NCBI GenBank assembly: GCA_019057775.1
Contig: JAHLWT010000100.1
Location: 1-41,752, forward strand
From: Promethearchaeota archaeon
GTDB taxonomy: Archaea > Asgardarchaeota > Lokiarchaeia > Sigynarchaeales > SOKP01
Reading direction: 5' to 3'
DNA: 41,752 nt
Position 1 is the first letter of the stretch; every line of letters begins with the position of its first letter. Below are positions 7,968-16,828 of the stretch, in pieces. Under the pieces are notes generated by a model. It ran no database searches, had not been told where the DNA came from, and saw only the letters and a list, made by a program, of their open reading frames with translations. Position numbers and translations under genes: made by a program.

Positions 7968-9233
7968 ATGATGGCAAAAAATGAATCTGGAAACGGTTCT
8001 TATATAAAATATTTATTCTTTATTCTGATGTTGACACAGATTCTCGACACTTACGCAACACTTTTTAATGGAGCGATGCCTTCCGCAATTGCGGGTGAAT
8101 TTCTAAGTGGGAAATCATCAAGTGTCCAAGATTCGATAATGGCTTTTGCGAACGGTATAGTATCGATTGGCATGGTATTTCTTTTTTTTAGTCAATATTT
8201 AGCAGATAAGCTGGGAAGAAAAAAGATGCTGGGTGTTACGGTGGGTGGAATCGCATTGGCATCTTTAGGCATAATTATCTCAGTAAATTATGTCATGTAC
8301 ATGATCTTTGTATTCTTCTTGTACTTTTTCTTTTCATCAGATATATGGTTAATTTATGTTAATGAAGAAGTAGAAGCGAACAAGCGAGCCTATTATTCTA
8401 ATGTTGTCATGATGGTAGGTTTAGTTGGGGCTGTAACTATGGTGATTTTTCGATTAATTTTCATAACTGAGACAGATCCATTTTGGCGTGGGATGGCAAT
8501 ATTCCCAATGGTTTTAGGATTTCTATTATGTTTAGCGATCTTCTTAACTTTAAAAGAACCTAAAAAATATCGAGAGATGAAGGAGAGTGGCTCGTTTGAA
8601 GCGAAATCTTTTAAGGAAGATATCAAATCTATTTTTCAAATAGAAAATCGGAAACCATATATGTTTCTCTTGCTTGCTGTCTTTCTACGCGGTGGTTCTT
8701 CAATTTATTTAGGCCTTTTCGAGAAATACATTGATAATGTGGGTACTCTGACTCAAGAGCAGGTAACAACTATTTTCCTTTTAACCATTTTTATGGTTAT
8801 TATAGCTTATGGGGCGAACGGATTATTAGCAGATCGCATCGGGAGAAAACCCTTATTATATCTCTGGTCAGCCCTATCACCAATTTCAGTAGTCATATGG
8901 GTGCTTGGAGCTAATAATACTGAAAATGCATACCTATTTGTCTTGTTGGGTTTTGCATTAAGTAATATTTCATACTGGGGCTCAATTGGGATTCTCCGTT
9001 TGATAACTATCGAAATGCTTCCAACAGATCGCAGAGGAATAGGTGTGGGTTTTAGAAGTTTAATAGGGGCAATAGGGGGTACCATTGGACTATTGAGTAG
9101 TAGTGTAGTGATTCTATCTTTAGGGTTGGGAACCACTTTCATAATATTTGTTATGGGAAATTTTGCTGTAATTCCAATTGCGTACTTCTTCCTTAAAGAA
9201 ACTAAAGGCGTCGAACTTTCAGAAATAAAATAA
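7968..9233 (+). CDS. MFS transporter (sugar-porter-like)
   Basis: This 421-aa protein has about 12 hydrophobic segments. The MFS motif A (D-x-x-GR+) appears in both halves: DKLGRKKML after segment 2 and DRIGRKPLL after segment 8. The C-terminus ends LKETKGVEL, like the PETKG motif of sugar porters. It is an inner-membrane secondary transporter by family; the substrate is not determinable. ATGATG at the start gives two possible initiators (7968 or 7971), with only a weak GAG upstream. It stands alone, followed by a separate promoter gap before the kinase-like gene. Confidence 0.85.
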   Translation: MMAKNESGNGSYIKYLFFILMLTQILDTYATLFNGAMPSAIAGEFLSGKSSSVQDSIMAFANGIVSIGMVFLFFSQYLADKLGRKKMLGVTVGGIALASLGIIISVNYVMYMIFVFFLYFFFSSDIWLIYVNEEVEANKRAYYSNVVMMVGLVGAVTMVIFRLIFITETDPFWRGMAIFPMVLGFLLCLAIFLTLKEPKKYREMKESGSFEAKSFKEDIKSIFQIENRKPYMFLLLAVFLRGGSSIYLGLFEKYIDNVGTLTQEQVTTIFLLTIFMVIIAYGANGLLADRIGRKPLLYLWSALSPISVVIWVLGANNTENAYLFVLLGFALSNISYWGSIGILRLITIEMLPTDRRGIGVGFRSLIGAIGGTIGLLSSSVVILSLGLGTTFIIFVMGNFAVIPIAYFFLKETKGVELSEIK

Positions 9234-9314
9234 TCCAATATTTTTTTATTTTTTTTATAGAATTAGGAAATTTTCAAAAGATATTTTTGAAATAGCATTT
9301 TACTTAATTTCAAC

Positions 9315-10397
9315 ATGGTATATAATATCATAACCTTACCTGTCACTGTACTTTTTATCTCTTGTGGAGTAAGTTTATTATTTTATGCCATTAAATTACG
9401 AGAAAATTATCCTGAGGAACACAGGTTCCAAAATAGTTTCTTAACAGTTATTTTGTGGATAGTAGCGGGTTTGATATATCCCCTTTTTTTTTGGACTAAT
9501 CTGGGGAATATCATGTGGTTTTTGGCACTCTCAGCATTTTTCATTTGTATTTTCACGCCTTGCTTGATTTTTCTTATACTTTTTTACCAATACAGAAATG
9601 TCCTGGGGAATAACCCAAATTTAAGATTAGAAAGAAATATTGAGACTTTCATAAAAAATTTTGATGAAAAACAAAACAGAATAAAAGGTGGAAGGTCGTG
9701 TGATCTTAAAACAGATATACATCGAAAAGGGTTACATTTATTTCCAGCAGGAATAATTATTTTACTTTGGATTTTTGCTGTCTATGTTTGGGAAGGTGTG
9801 TGGAAGGCTAACGAAATCTGGGGGATAAGTGGTGTATATTTTGGAAAGTTTCTAATCTTGACTGCTGGGTACTCCGGTATCCTAATATTTGGTGCTTTAG
9901 ATCTTGTAAGGTTATCATTCATTTTTGAAAATAGAAATATTTATCATTTAATTCCTAGAAATGTATTAAATTTGTTAAGAAAATCAATGAAAAGGAGAGA
10001 AAATTTTGAATTCATCAAACCAGCATCTTTAACTCTATCTTTTGCACTGATCTTCTCATTTCCTTTTTGCATATTCGCATCAGCGGCTTTAATAGCAACC
10101 ATTGGTGATGGGGCAGCATCCATCATAGGGCTTCGATTTGGGAAAAAACATTTCCCTAAATCTTCAGACAAAACAATTATTGGCTATATCGCGGGATTTC
10201 TTGCTTCTTTTGGAATAAGTATTTTTGCATTATGGTTATTTGAGTCAGTTTTAGGATTTAACAAGATTCTAATTATTGCTATTTGTGGAGCTGTTATGTT
10301 TGTTTTTATTGATTTATTAAATCTCAAGATTGATGATAATATCCTAAATCCTATACTATGTGCGGGAGTTATGGGATTTCTATTTTTCTTTTTATAG
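9315..10397 (+). CDS. Polyprenol/dolichol kinase-like CTP-dependent membrane protein
   Basis: This 360-aa polytopic protein has about 8-9 hydrophobic segments. The diagnostic region is C-terminal: RKGLHLFPAG near residue 137, then IGDGAASIIGLRFGKKH followed by KTIIGYIAGFLASF. These match the DGxAxxxGxxxG and K(S/T)xxG motifs of the dolichol kinase/phytol kinase/CdsA-like superfamily. By family it phosphorylates a polyisoprenol or related lipid alcohol with CTP, which would fit archaeal glycan-carrier or isoprenoid salvage. The exact substrate is inference. It converges on PolB with only 6 bp between the two stop codons. Confidence 0.75.
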   Translation: MVYNIITLPVTVLFISCGVSLLFYAIKLRENYPEEHRFQNSFLTVILWIVAGLIYPLFFWTNLGNIMWFLALSAFFICIFTPCLIFLILFYQYRNVLGNNPNLRLERNIETFIKNFDEKQNRIKGGRSCDLKTDIHRKGLHLFPAGIIILLWIFAVYVWEGVWKANEIWGISGVYFGKFLILTAGYSGILIFGALDLVRLSFIFENRNIYHLIPRNVLNLLRKSMKRRENFEFIKPASLTLSFALIFSFPFCIFASAALIATIGDGAASIIGLRFGKKHFPKSSDKTIIGYIAGFLASFGISIFALWLFESVLGFNKILIIAICGAVMFVFIDLLNLKIDDNILNPILCAGVMGFLFFFL

Positions 10398-10403
10398 GGT
10401 TTA

Positions 10404-13352
10404 TTAAAAAAAGGCATCCATCTTTTTAATACCTTTAATTTCGTTAAATGAAATACCGAGTGCATCTAACACTTGTTCTAATGCGGACGTCAAGAGCTCT
10501 TTATATTTCTTAGTATCAATATCTTGGAGTTTAGCTAGTTCAAGTGGTTTTGCCCCACTCGGACCCTTACTTTTGATAAAACTAATTGTTTCACCCTTCT
10601 GAAATTCCCTTTTAGTAATTCTTTTTAATTCGAGAGCAGCTCGGACATGTTGTGGGATAACTTTTGTATAATTTTTAAGATCTTTTTGTAAACTTATGTT
10701 TATCGCGTAATCATCTAAACTAAACGTATTAGGTTTTCCGATTTTTTTGAGATTTTCTTTTACGATTCCTATAATTTTATCTTTTGCATTTGTAAATTCT
10801 TCATTATTTGTGATATTTTTTAATATTTCAATCAATTCGTTAAATACCGTTCTAATGAATTCTGGAGTGTTCTTCTTCTTGGCGACCAACCCTTTTTTAT
10901 CAACATATTTAGTGCCTTTATAAATACCAAGATAGTTTTTCTTTCTGTCTGAGAGGGCTAAAAATTGATATGTTTTTTCTTCTTCTAAATCTAAATCAAG
11001 CTCTTTTTTACTCCATTCAGAAATTTCTTCCATAAATTCTTTTGAGGGGTTTAATAGAAAAACAGAGTCTGTGTCTCCGTAAAGAACTTTTACACCAAGG
11101 GATTCTGTTTTTTTTATTGTTTGTTTAATAGAATATTGCCCTATACCCGTGATGCTTTCTGCTACTGGTAAACAAAACAACGGAAAATTTTTAGAGCCGA
11201 AAACACCAAAACTTGCGTTAACAAAAACTTTAAGTGCTTGTTGAATAGTCTGATAATAACTGCGTAGTTTTTTTGTTAAACTTTTATCTCCTGATTTAGG
11301 TTTAAAATACTTAACTCTTATATCCCGGAAAAATCCAACAACATAGGCAAAGATCCCCATTTTTTTAGAGCATATATGGTATGGAGTTCCTTTAACTAAA
11401 TTATCTCGATCTTCTTTATGAGTACATAAAACAGTTTCATAGGAGAGATTGTATTCCTTTATTATTGATGGATATAGGCTTGCGAAATCCATAACCACAA
11501 CGTCAAAATGAATTCCCGGAACAGGTTTTATTACATATGCTCCTTGGAATTTCTTATTATTTGAATTTGACATCAACTTCCCCCCTCTCTTTAACTCTGA
11601 TATCTCAGATCGCCGAGGGATTAGATAATTTTTCCTACGGTGTTCAAAATAAAAGATATTCTGAATCCATGTAGAAATCTGCCTTCGAATCATATCATGA
11701 ATCGGAAATTTCGTAATTCTACATAAAAGTATAATTAGGTTCCAGACCAAGGAATTATTAAATTTGGTTAGTTCTAAGGTTAATAAGGAATCTTTCAGGT
11801 TATACCATGAAAGGATATTGTAGTTCATTTCTTGAATTTCTTCCTCGTGTTGATATTTTTTCTCTCCTAATAAAGCAGTACTAATAGCATTTAGAGAGGC
11901 ATTTTCATATGCACCTCCAAATGCGTAGCCAGATATACTTCTGTTAAAAAAGAGATTAAAGAGATCAATATGAATCCCTCTTCTTAAGTCACATTCTGCC
12001 TTTGATAATATACCAAACCCTCGCTTCACATGTATAGGATTAAGATCACTATCAACTTTTAATTTGTTTGCTCGATGGAATAAATAATTTAAGTCAAAAT
12101 TATCACCATTAAACGTAATTATTACAGGGTATTCCCAAATAAGCCGAAATGTCTCTATCAAGAGATTTTTTTCAGATTTGAAGAACACTATTTTACCATC
12201 AGAAGGAAAGTCTGGATGAGATTTTCCATATAACACTCCCTCCCGTTTAAGAACATAGACTAATTTTAAACCGTCTGTGGCATAAAATGAGACACTTATT
12301 ACTTTTTGTTTTACGATACGAGGATCTGGAATCCCAACATCACGTTCTCCCATTTCAACTTCAATGTCCAATGCTAATCGCTTAACGTCAGGAATTGGCG
12401 TGATAAAAATATCTAAGAATTCCTCAGAAAATTCTTTGATTTCCTGTGTCTCGTTCTTAAACAGGTCCCGAAGTTCAGTGGCTACTTGAGCTGAATTATC
12501 ATCTGTTTTTTCAAAATTTAATTTTTCAAGTTTTCCTCCTTGAATCCTATAAATTAAGCCGGGAATCAATTGTCTGTCAAAAATATAATTCAAATGATAA
12601 CGAATATCAGCTTCCCAGGCTTTTATTTCATTTTTACCTAAAATATTTCGGATATTAATCCCCGAACCGCCTATACTTATAGGTGTTTTGCCATAGATCT
12701 GAGTCATATCTATTTCCTTATCATATAATAGGTCATATTTTTTAACTTCTTCAAAACGCTTAAATCCTTCATATTCAGTGAGTTTCTTTTTATGTTTTAT
12801 AGGCCCTATTGATTCAGAATATTCCATCTTTTCCAGTTCTGCAATTGATTTCTTGCTTAAACAATATGGTTCATGATCAGTATTGTCAATCCATATCTTT
12901 ATTTCATCAGTTTTCAAATCGTAAAACTTACAATATGCTTTATTAAATCCACCATCATAATCAACATCAAGAAGTAAGCCTTGTTCCATATCTTCAACAA
13001 TCTCCCCCTTTTCAACTAGGTAACGTATATATTTTGATGAAACACTTTCTCGTAATACTTTTGATAAAGATACATTTCCCTCTTTTAGACCAAAATCATA
13101 AGTAGTTGCTTTATAAAATAAGTCTGGAGGGATTTCTTTCTTTGGCTTTTCAGTTTTTATTAGGAGTTCCTTGATCTCTGTTTCCTTTCCTTTTGTAACT
13201 TTTTTCTCGAGTTTTTCTGTATCTGTTTCGTCAACTTTTACTTCCTTCTTACTTTTTGTGGGAGCGTCTTTTTTCTCTTTTGTCTCATCAACGAAAGAGA
13301 AGAGTGATTTTTGAGCTCTATTATCTGGTTTTTTCTTTTTTGGATTAGGCAT
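10404..13352 (-). CDS. polB: Family-B DNA polymerase with 3'-5' exonuclease
   Basis: About 982 aa and apparently full length. Numbering from the ATG is approximate. Exo I is LALDIEVE near 329, Exo II FNGDNFD near 415, Exo III YNLKD near 517. Polymerase motif A is DFASLYPSI near 622, motif B KVFVNASFG near 708, and motif C YGDTDS near 758. All catalytic Asp/Glu residues are present, so replicative synthesis and proofreading are expected. The first 70 residues are a Lys/Glu-rich extension holding a PIP-box-like QKSLFSFV; the extreme C-terminus ends KKMDAFF, a second PCNA-binding-like motif. I chose the ATG at 13352; an in-frame TTG at 13361 is possible. It is convergent with the kinase-like gene. 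Confidence 0.95.
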   Translation of the reverse strand: MPNPKKKKPDNRAQKSLFSFVDETKEKKDAPTKSKKEVKVDETDTEKLEKKVTKGKETEIKELLIKTEKPKKEIPPDLFYKATTYDFGLKEGNVSLSKVLRESVSSKYIRYLVEKGEIVEDMEQGLLLDVDYDGGFNKAYCKFYDLKTDEIKIWIDNTDHEPYCLSKKSIAELEKMEYSESIGPIKHKKKLTEYEGFKRFEEVKKYDLLYDKEIDMTQIYGKTPISIGGSGINIRNILGKNEIKAWEADIRYHLNYIFDRQLIPGLIYRIQGGKLEKLNFEKTDDNSAQVATELRDLFKNETQEIKEFSEEFLDIFITPIPDVKRLALDIEVEMGERDVGIPDPRIVKQKVISVSFYATDGLKLVYVLKREGVLYGKSHPDFPSDGKIVFFKSEKNLLIETFRLIWEYPVIITFNGDNFDLNYLFHRANKLKVDSDLNPIHVKRGFGILSKAECDLRRGIHIDLFNLFFNRSISGYAFGGAYENASLNAISTALLGEKKYQHEEEIQEMNYNILSWYNLKDSLLTLELTKFNNSLVWNLIILLCRITKFPIHDMIRRQISTWIQNIFYFEHRRKNYLIPRRSEISELKRGGKLMSNSNNKKFQGAYVIKPVPGIHFDVVVMDFASLYPSIIKEYNLSYETVLCTHKEDRDNLVKGTPYHICSKKMGIFAYVVGFFRDIRVKYFKPKSGDKSLTKKLRSYYQTIQQALKVFVNASFGVFGSKNFPLFCLPVAESITGIGQYSIKQTIKKTESLGVKVLYGDTDSVFLLNPSKEFMEEISEWSKKELDLDLEEEKTYQFLALSDRKKNYLGIYKGTKYVDKKGLVAKKKNTPEFIRTVFNELIEILKNITNNEEFTNAKDKIIGIVKENLKKIGKPNTFSLDDYAINISLQKDLKNYTKVIPQHVRAALELKRITKREFQKGETISFIKSKGPSGAKPLELAKLQDIDTKKYKELLTSALEQVLDALGISFNEIKGIKKMDAFF

Positions 13353-13510
13353 GTGAACCAATTACAATTATATTTTTTACATCTATAATTAATATTATTA
13401 TATTTATTTTAAGAGACTCTATTCCTTCGTTAATATAATACATAGAAGTCTAAAATCAACTATGGCTTAAAGAAAAGAATTGACGAAGTTTTTATTCAAA
13501 AACTTGTTAA

Positions 13511-13855
13511 TTAATGGTTTTTTTCTATGATACTTTTTATCTCTTCTAACAAAAGTTGCTTTTCAGCGATATACCAATCGAGCTGGGAACGACTTGGCTC
13601 CTCACTGCTTATTATTTCAGCAATCTCCCTAATTTCATCTTCAGGGGGGATAATTAATTCACCATTTACATCATCTCTTATTAGAAGAACCAAATTATCC
13701 GTCTCAAGGGGTTTGATATCATACCCATTTTTCATGTTGCTATTAATAGTAACGCAAAGTTCAGCCAATCTCCAAACACTCTTCCCCATGTTTTGATTCT
13801 CCTTGTAAATCTTAAAAGCCTTAGAAGTAACATCCTCTTTTGTGAATGGACACAT
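13511..13855 (-). CDS. Small conserved-looking hypothetical protein
   Basis: This 114-aa acidic soluble protein has no recognised domain. It has a helical N-terminus (SVWRLAELCVTINSNM), a short beta region (DNLVLLIRDDVNGELIIPPEDE) and a Glu-rich C-terminal helix. ATG at 13855 is preceded by GGTG about 9 nt upstream and a TATATAATAA box (minus strand, about 13874-13883), giving a short leader. It lies upstream of PolB on the same strand but about 160 bp away, so it is probably a separate transcript. Function unknown. Confidence 0.65.
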   Translation of the reverse strand: MCPFTKEDVTSKAFKIYKENQNMGKSVWRLAELCVTINSNMKNGYDIKPLETDNLVLLIRDDVNGELIIPPEDEIREIAEIISSEEPSRSQLDWYIAEKQLLLEEIKSIIEKNH

Positions 13856-14012
13856 TTTTATTTACACCATCTTATTATATATTGTTCCTAAGCAAAATCA
13901 GTCCAATTAGATATAATTTTAATTAATAAAACAGTTGATTAAGAAAAAGATAGTTAAACTTTTAATTATTTGTGTTAATTTTTTAAAGCGTTTAAAACCG
14001 CAAAATTAAAAA

Positions 14013-14020
14013 TTTATAAT
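14013..14020 (+). promoter_or_regulatory. TATA box of the tRNA-Thr gene
   Basis: TTTATAAT centred about 25 nt before the tRNA 5' end at 14041, the usual archaeal spacing for a transcript beginning at or just before the tRNA. Confidence 0.5.
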
Positions 14021-14062
14021 ACTTTCATTATATTAAATATGCCTCTGTGGCTTAGTGGTATT

Positions 14063-14090
14063 AGAAAAAACTAAAAGCTTTCTTTGCCAA
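14063..14090 (+). other. tRNA intron 1 (28 nt), D-loop/D-stem junction
   Basis: The central helix is GGTA (14057-14060) with TGCC (14085-14088), one wobble pair. Bulges are TTA (14061-14063) and AAA (14089-14091), each cut after the second base. The intron-side helix is imperfect. Repeated A residues make the exact cut ambiguous by one base. Confidence 0.7.
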
Positions 14091-14110
14091 AAGCAGCAGA
14101 CTTGTAATCT

Positions 14111-14140
14111 TATTGGACTAGTTTCTAGTTCATTGTTAAA
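14111..14140 (+). other. tRNA intron 2 (30 nt), within the 3' anticodon stem
   Basis: Full hBHBh motif. Exon helix CTTG (14101-14104)/CAGG (14142-14145), central helix TAAT (14105-14108)/GTTA (14135-14138), bulges CTT (14109-14111) and AAG (14139-14141), and a long intron helix ending in GGACTAG/CTAGTTC (14115-14131) with a TTT loop. Cuts after the second bulge base give a perfect anticodon stem. Confidence 0.85.
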
Positions 14141-14158
14141 GCAGGTCGTGGGTTCAAT

Positions 14159-14189
14159 GGGAGAAAACATTAAGTTTTAATCCTGAAAT
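14159..14189 (+). other. tRNA intron 3 (31 nt), in the T-loop
   Basis: The exon helix is the T-stem itself. The central helix is TTCA (14153-14156)/TGAA (14184-14187). Bulges are ATG (14157-14159) and ATT (14188-14190). The intron helix is GGA/TCC, followed by an AAAAC/GTTTT hairpin. Cutting after the second base of each bulge restores a 7-nt T-loop. Confidence 0.85.
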
Positions 14190-14275
14190 TCCCACCAGAG
14201 GCTATTTATTTATTTCTCTATATACTTAAATGAAATCGCATATTTTTAATTAATATTTAGACTTGTAGGTTTCTA

Positions 14276-15850
14276 ATGAATAAGATTAATCGATTTATTT
14301 TCTGTATCATTGATAATGTTAGATCGGAGTATTTATTTGAGTTTGCTGAGAAAGGCTTACTTCCAAATATTAAAAAATTAATAGATAATGGCATCTATTC
14401 AAGAAATTGCATAACTGATTTCCCTGCTATCACGTTCCCCACTCAAGCTTCGATGATTACAGGAACTTATACCGGAGATTATCGTAATGAAATGTGTCAT
14501 GGGGTACCTTTAATGAGTTGGATGGATCGTGAAAATAATCCTCCAATCACGAGAAATTATGCTGCTAAAAACATGGAAATTTATAAACTGAACAAGGATA
14601 TGGGTAATAATTGTAAAACTATTCTTGAAATGATAGAGGATGGTAATACTGCAAGTATCACTCAGTTTCTTAGCAGGGGAGCGAATTATTTCTATCCTGA
14701 AAGAAAAACAAAACTAGCAATGCTTTATCTTCTCTTATACTTTTCTCGAAATAAAAAAAATTTTATCGCAAGAGCTAATTCAGTGATTGTTCAGAAGCTA
14801 TTAAAGACATTTACAGACCCGAAGAAGTTTTTTAGCGACAAAGAACCTCCCACAGGTTCTTTAATATGGTTTATAACTTCAGATATTCTTTTGCATCTAC
14901 ATGGTTTTGATTCACATATCTATAAACTAAATTTATTACATATTGATAAAGTGTTAGGTTTTTTACTCGATTCATTAGAAAAATTAGGGTATTTAAACGA
15001 CACAGCTATCGTGATAACATCAGATCATGGAAATTATAAAGCAAATAGAGTTGGAAATTTACAAGATTTTTTACACCGAAACAAATTAATGCATTATCAT
15101 CATAGAAAAAACAGAAAGGGAAATGTAAATATTAGCAAATTTGATGGTGTTGGTTTTTTTAATTTTAAAGGTACTAATATATCATCAAGTAAATCCAACT
15201 GGGCTCATCCTAATCTACAGGAGCTTGAAAATTATGGTCCAAGAAGAATAAATTTATTCAAGGAGTTATTCAAGATTAAAGGTAGCCGGATAATGTTCTA
15301 TAGAGATGATAATAATTCATTTCACGATGGATTTATTCATTTGAGGAAAAAAGATGAGGCAACAAAACAAGTCATACAAGGTCAAATCGAATTTCGTGGA
15401 ACTGGTGATGATTATAAGACAAGATATAACGTTGATAATCAAGAAAATGATATTTTTGATTATATGAAAGATGATATCGCAAGTCAACTAGTTGATGGTA
15501 GATTCCATACAAGTCAAGAATGGTTAAGTGCTACTTACCATCTTGATTACCCCTTGATTCCAGATCTAATACCACGCCATTTCAAAAATCCTAGGAGTTC
15601 TGATATCATTCTAAGTGGTGATGGTAGCATTGTTTATAACTTTGAGAATGGAAAACAAGCTAATAAAAACCTTTATCATCACGATCTTGGACTGAAGAAA
15701 TGCATGGTCGTTCCATTAATCATTGGAGGCTCTTCAGAAATTCCTCATAAACATGTACAATATTGTAAAATAACAGATATTGTGCCAACTCTCATGGGAT
15801 TTTTAGGGATAAATCCACATAAGAGCGTTGTTGGGAGAAAATTGTTATAA
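14276..15850 (+). CDS. Alkaline-phosphatase-superfamily phosphodiesterase/pyrophosphatase-like protein
   Basis: This 524-aa protein has metal-site features of the type I phosphodiesterase/nucleotide pyrophosphatase group. An early Asp is in FCIIDNVRSE. A Thr nucleophile candidate lies in FPTQASMITG near residue 55. HLHGFDSH is followed by VITSDHGN (Asp-His pair near 257), and a late HHDLGL supplies a further His. No signal peptide is visible, so a cytoplasmic site is likely. It would hydrolyse a phosphoester, but the substrate is unknown. The ATG lies 73 nt past the tRNA. Downstream come PhoU-like and PiT genes, which fits a phosphate-related role, although a 292-bp gap separates them. Confidence 0.75.
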   Translation: MNKINRFIFCIIDNVRSEYLFEFAEKGLLPNIKKLIDNGIYSRNCITDFPAITFPTQASMITGTYTGDYRNEMCHGVPLMSWMDRENNPPITRNYAAKNMEIYKLNKDMGNNCKTILEMIEDGNTASITQFLSRGANYFYPERKTKLAMLYLLLYFSRNKKNFIARANSVIVQKLLKTFTDPKKFFSDKEPPTGSLIWFITSDILLHLHGFDSHIYKLNLLHIDKVLGFLLDSLEKLGYLNDTAIVITSDHGNYKANRVGNLQDFLHRNKLMHYHHRKNRKGNVNISKFDGVGFFNFKGTNISSSKSNWAHPNLQELENYGPRRINLFKELFKIKGSRIMFYRDDNNSFHDGFIHLRKKDEATKQVIQGQIEFRGTGDDYKTRYNVDNQENDIFDYMKDDIASQLVDGRFHTSQEWLSATYHLDYPLIPDLIPRHFKNPRSSDIILSGDGSIVYNFENGKQANKNLYHHDLGLKKCMVVPLIIGGSSEIPHKHVQYCKITDIVPTLMGFLGINPHKSVVGRKLL

Positions 15851-15994
15851 TTTACATCAGACTATATATTTCTATACGGAATATATAAGATAAATAGTAA
15901 AACCTTTCAAATGAGTTATAACTCTTAAATCTTAATAATAAAATTGAAATAGAATTAAAAGAGAGATATATAGTTTAATTGGTTGGTGAATTTG

Positions 15995-16087
15995 ATGGAA
16001 AGCCAAAACTCATTTCTATATTATTTACGGTACTTTTTAATTCTTAAACATTATATTTTGAGTTTAATAATAAATTCACAAAATTAA
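15995..16087 (+). CDS. Possible 30-aa hydrophobic peptide
   Basis: ATG at 15995 is preceded by GGTGA (15985-15989) with 5-nt spacing, one of the better ribosome-binding sites in the window. The 30-residue product is Tyr/Leu/Ile/Phe-rich (FLYYLRYFLILKHYILSLII) and could be a single membrane segment. A TATA-like ATATATAAG lies about 15880-15888. It may be a small gene or leader peptide ahead of the phosphate genes; chance cannot be ruled out. Confidence 0.35.
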   Translation: MESQNSFLYYLRYFLILKHYILSLIINSQN

Positions 16088-16142
16088 ATTAATTTACACC
16101 TTTTATAGAAATATACTAATTAGACCTCAACCATTAAAAAAA

Positions 16143-16805
16143 ATGAAAGATATTGATGAAAAAAATTTAAAAAAACTCGGTATCGACGACTTAACCCATC
16201 TATTTATGGATAATATAAATGAACAGAATTTAAAACTCATTGAAGGCATAGAGTATCTGATTGAAGAGAATTTTACAAATTTTGAAGATAACATGAATTA
16301 TGTAATCGAAACCAATACAGAAGTCCAAATTAAGAAAACATTCGAATCAAAAATTTTCAAATCAAAATTAATGTTCTCTAAAGCTGATAGATTAAAATTA
16401 TTCACCAAAATAAATGATATAAAAAATATTGGGGAATTTTTAGCTAACAAAATGCTCCTATATAGGGCAGTCTTCCCTGATCAACAATTTAAAACACGAA
16501 TACTAACCATACTGAAATCTCTGAAAATTATATCTAACCACTTATCTAGTGCTGTGAAATTAATAGGTTCAAATCTCAGTGAAGCTCGTGATATCTGTGA
16601 AGAAATAAAAGAAGAAAGAAGAAAAATGAGAAATGAAGAGTGGCAACTATTAAACCGCCTTTATAACTATGATATGGATTATTTATCTCGAACATTCTTG
16701 TATCTAAAAGAGTTAGTAGATGGTATAATGATTTTAGCAGATCATATTAAAAATTTCTCTGAATATATTCAGTTTCTTGCAACTAAATATCTAATCTTTG
16801 ATTAA
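16143..16805 (+). CDS. PhoU-like (DUF47) phosphate-transport accessory protein, copy 1
   Basis: This 220-aa all-helical protein has the DUF47/PhoU-like pattern. A central SKADRLKLFTKINDIKNIGEF segment matches the D-x(n)-L-x-x-L/I-D-x-I core of the family, followed by a long helix bundle and a Glu/Arg-rich helix (EIKEERRKMRNEEW). DUF47 proteins sit next to PiT permeases and are thought to modulate them or act as phosphate-signalling subunits. Its stop is 23 bp before the PiT start, so the two are likely co-transcribed. It is more divergent from the family than copy 2. Confidence 0.7.
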   Translation: MKDIDEKNLKKLGIDDLTHLFMDNINEQNLKLIEGIEYLIEENFTNFEDNMNYVIETNTEVQIKKTFESKIFKSKLMFSKADRLKLFTKINDIKNIGEFLANKMLLYRAVFPDQQFKTRILTILKSLKIISNHLSSAVKLIGSNLSEARDICEEIKEERRKMRNEEWQLLNRLYNYDMDYLSRTFLYLKELVDGIMILADHIKNFSEYIQFLATKYLIFD

Positions 16806-16828
16806 AATGTAAAAAGTCAAGAATTAAA

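Larger units (their letters stand above)
14041..14203 (+). tRNA. trnT: tRNA-Thr(TGT) with three introns
   Basis: The exons assemble into a 74-nt cloverleaf. Acceptor is 14041-14047 with 14196-14202 (GCCTCTG/CAGAGGC, 7 perfect pairs) and T73 at 14203, the archaeal threonine discriminator. D-stem GCTT/AAGC is 14050-14053 with 14091-14094. Anticodon stem GCAGA/TCTGC is 14096-14100 with 14108-14110 plus 14141-14142, and the anticodon TGT is at 14103-14105. T-stem GTGGG/CCCAC is 14148-14152 with 14191-14195, T-loop TTCAATT. No CCA is encoded. Introns of 28, 30 and 31 nt (89 nt total) interrupt the D-arm, anticodon stem and T-loop. A linear search for a tRNA would probably miss this gene. Confidence 0.9.

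Noticed and set aside
9944..10465. Minus-strand ORFs opposite the kinase-like gene
   Set aside because: Antisense shadows of a strong coding frame with conserved kinase-like motifs.
14041..14203. Degenerate tRNA pseudogene
   Set aside because: All stems pair perfectly once introns with good BHB motifs are removed, and a TATA box is correctly spaced.
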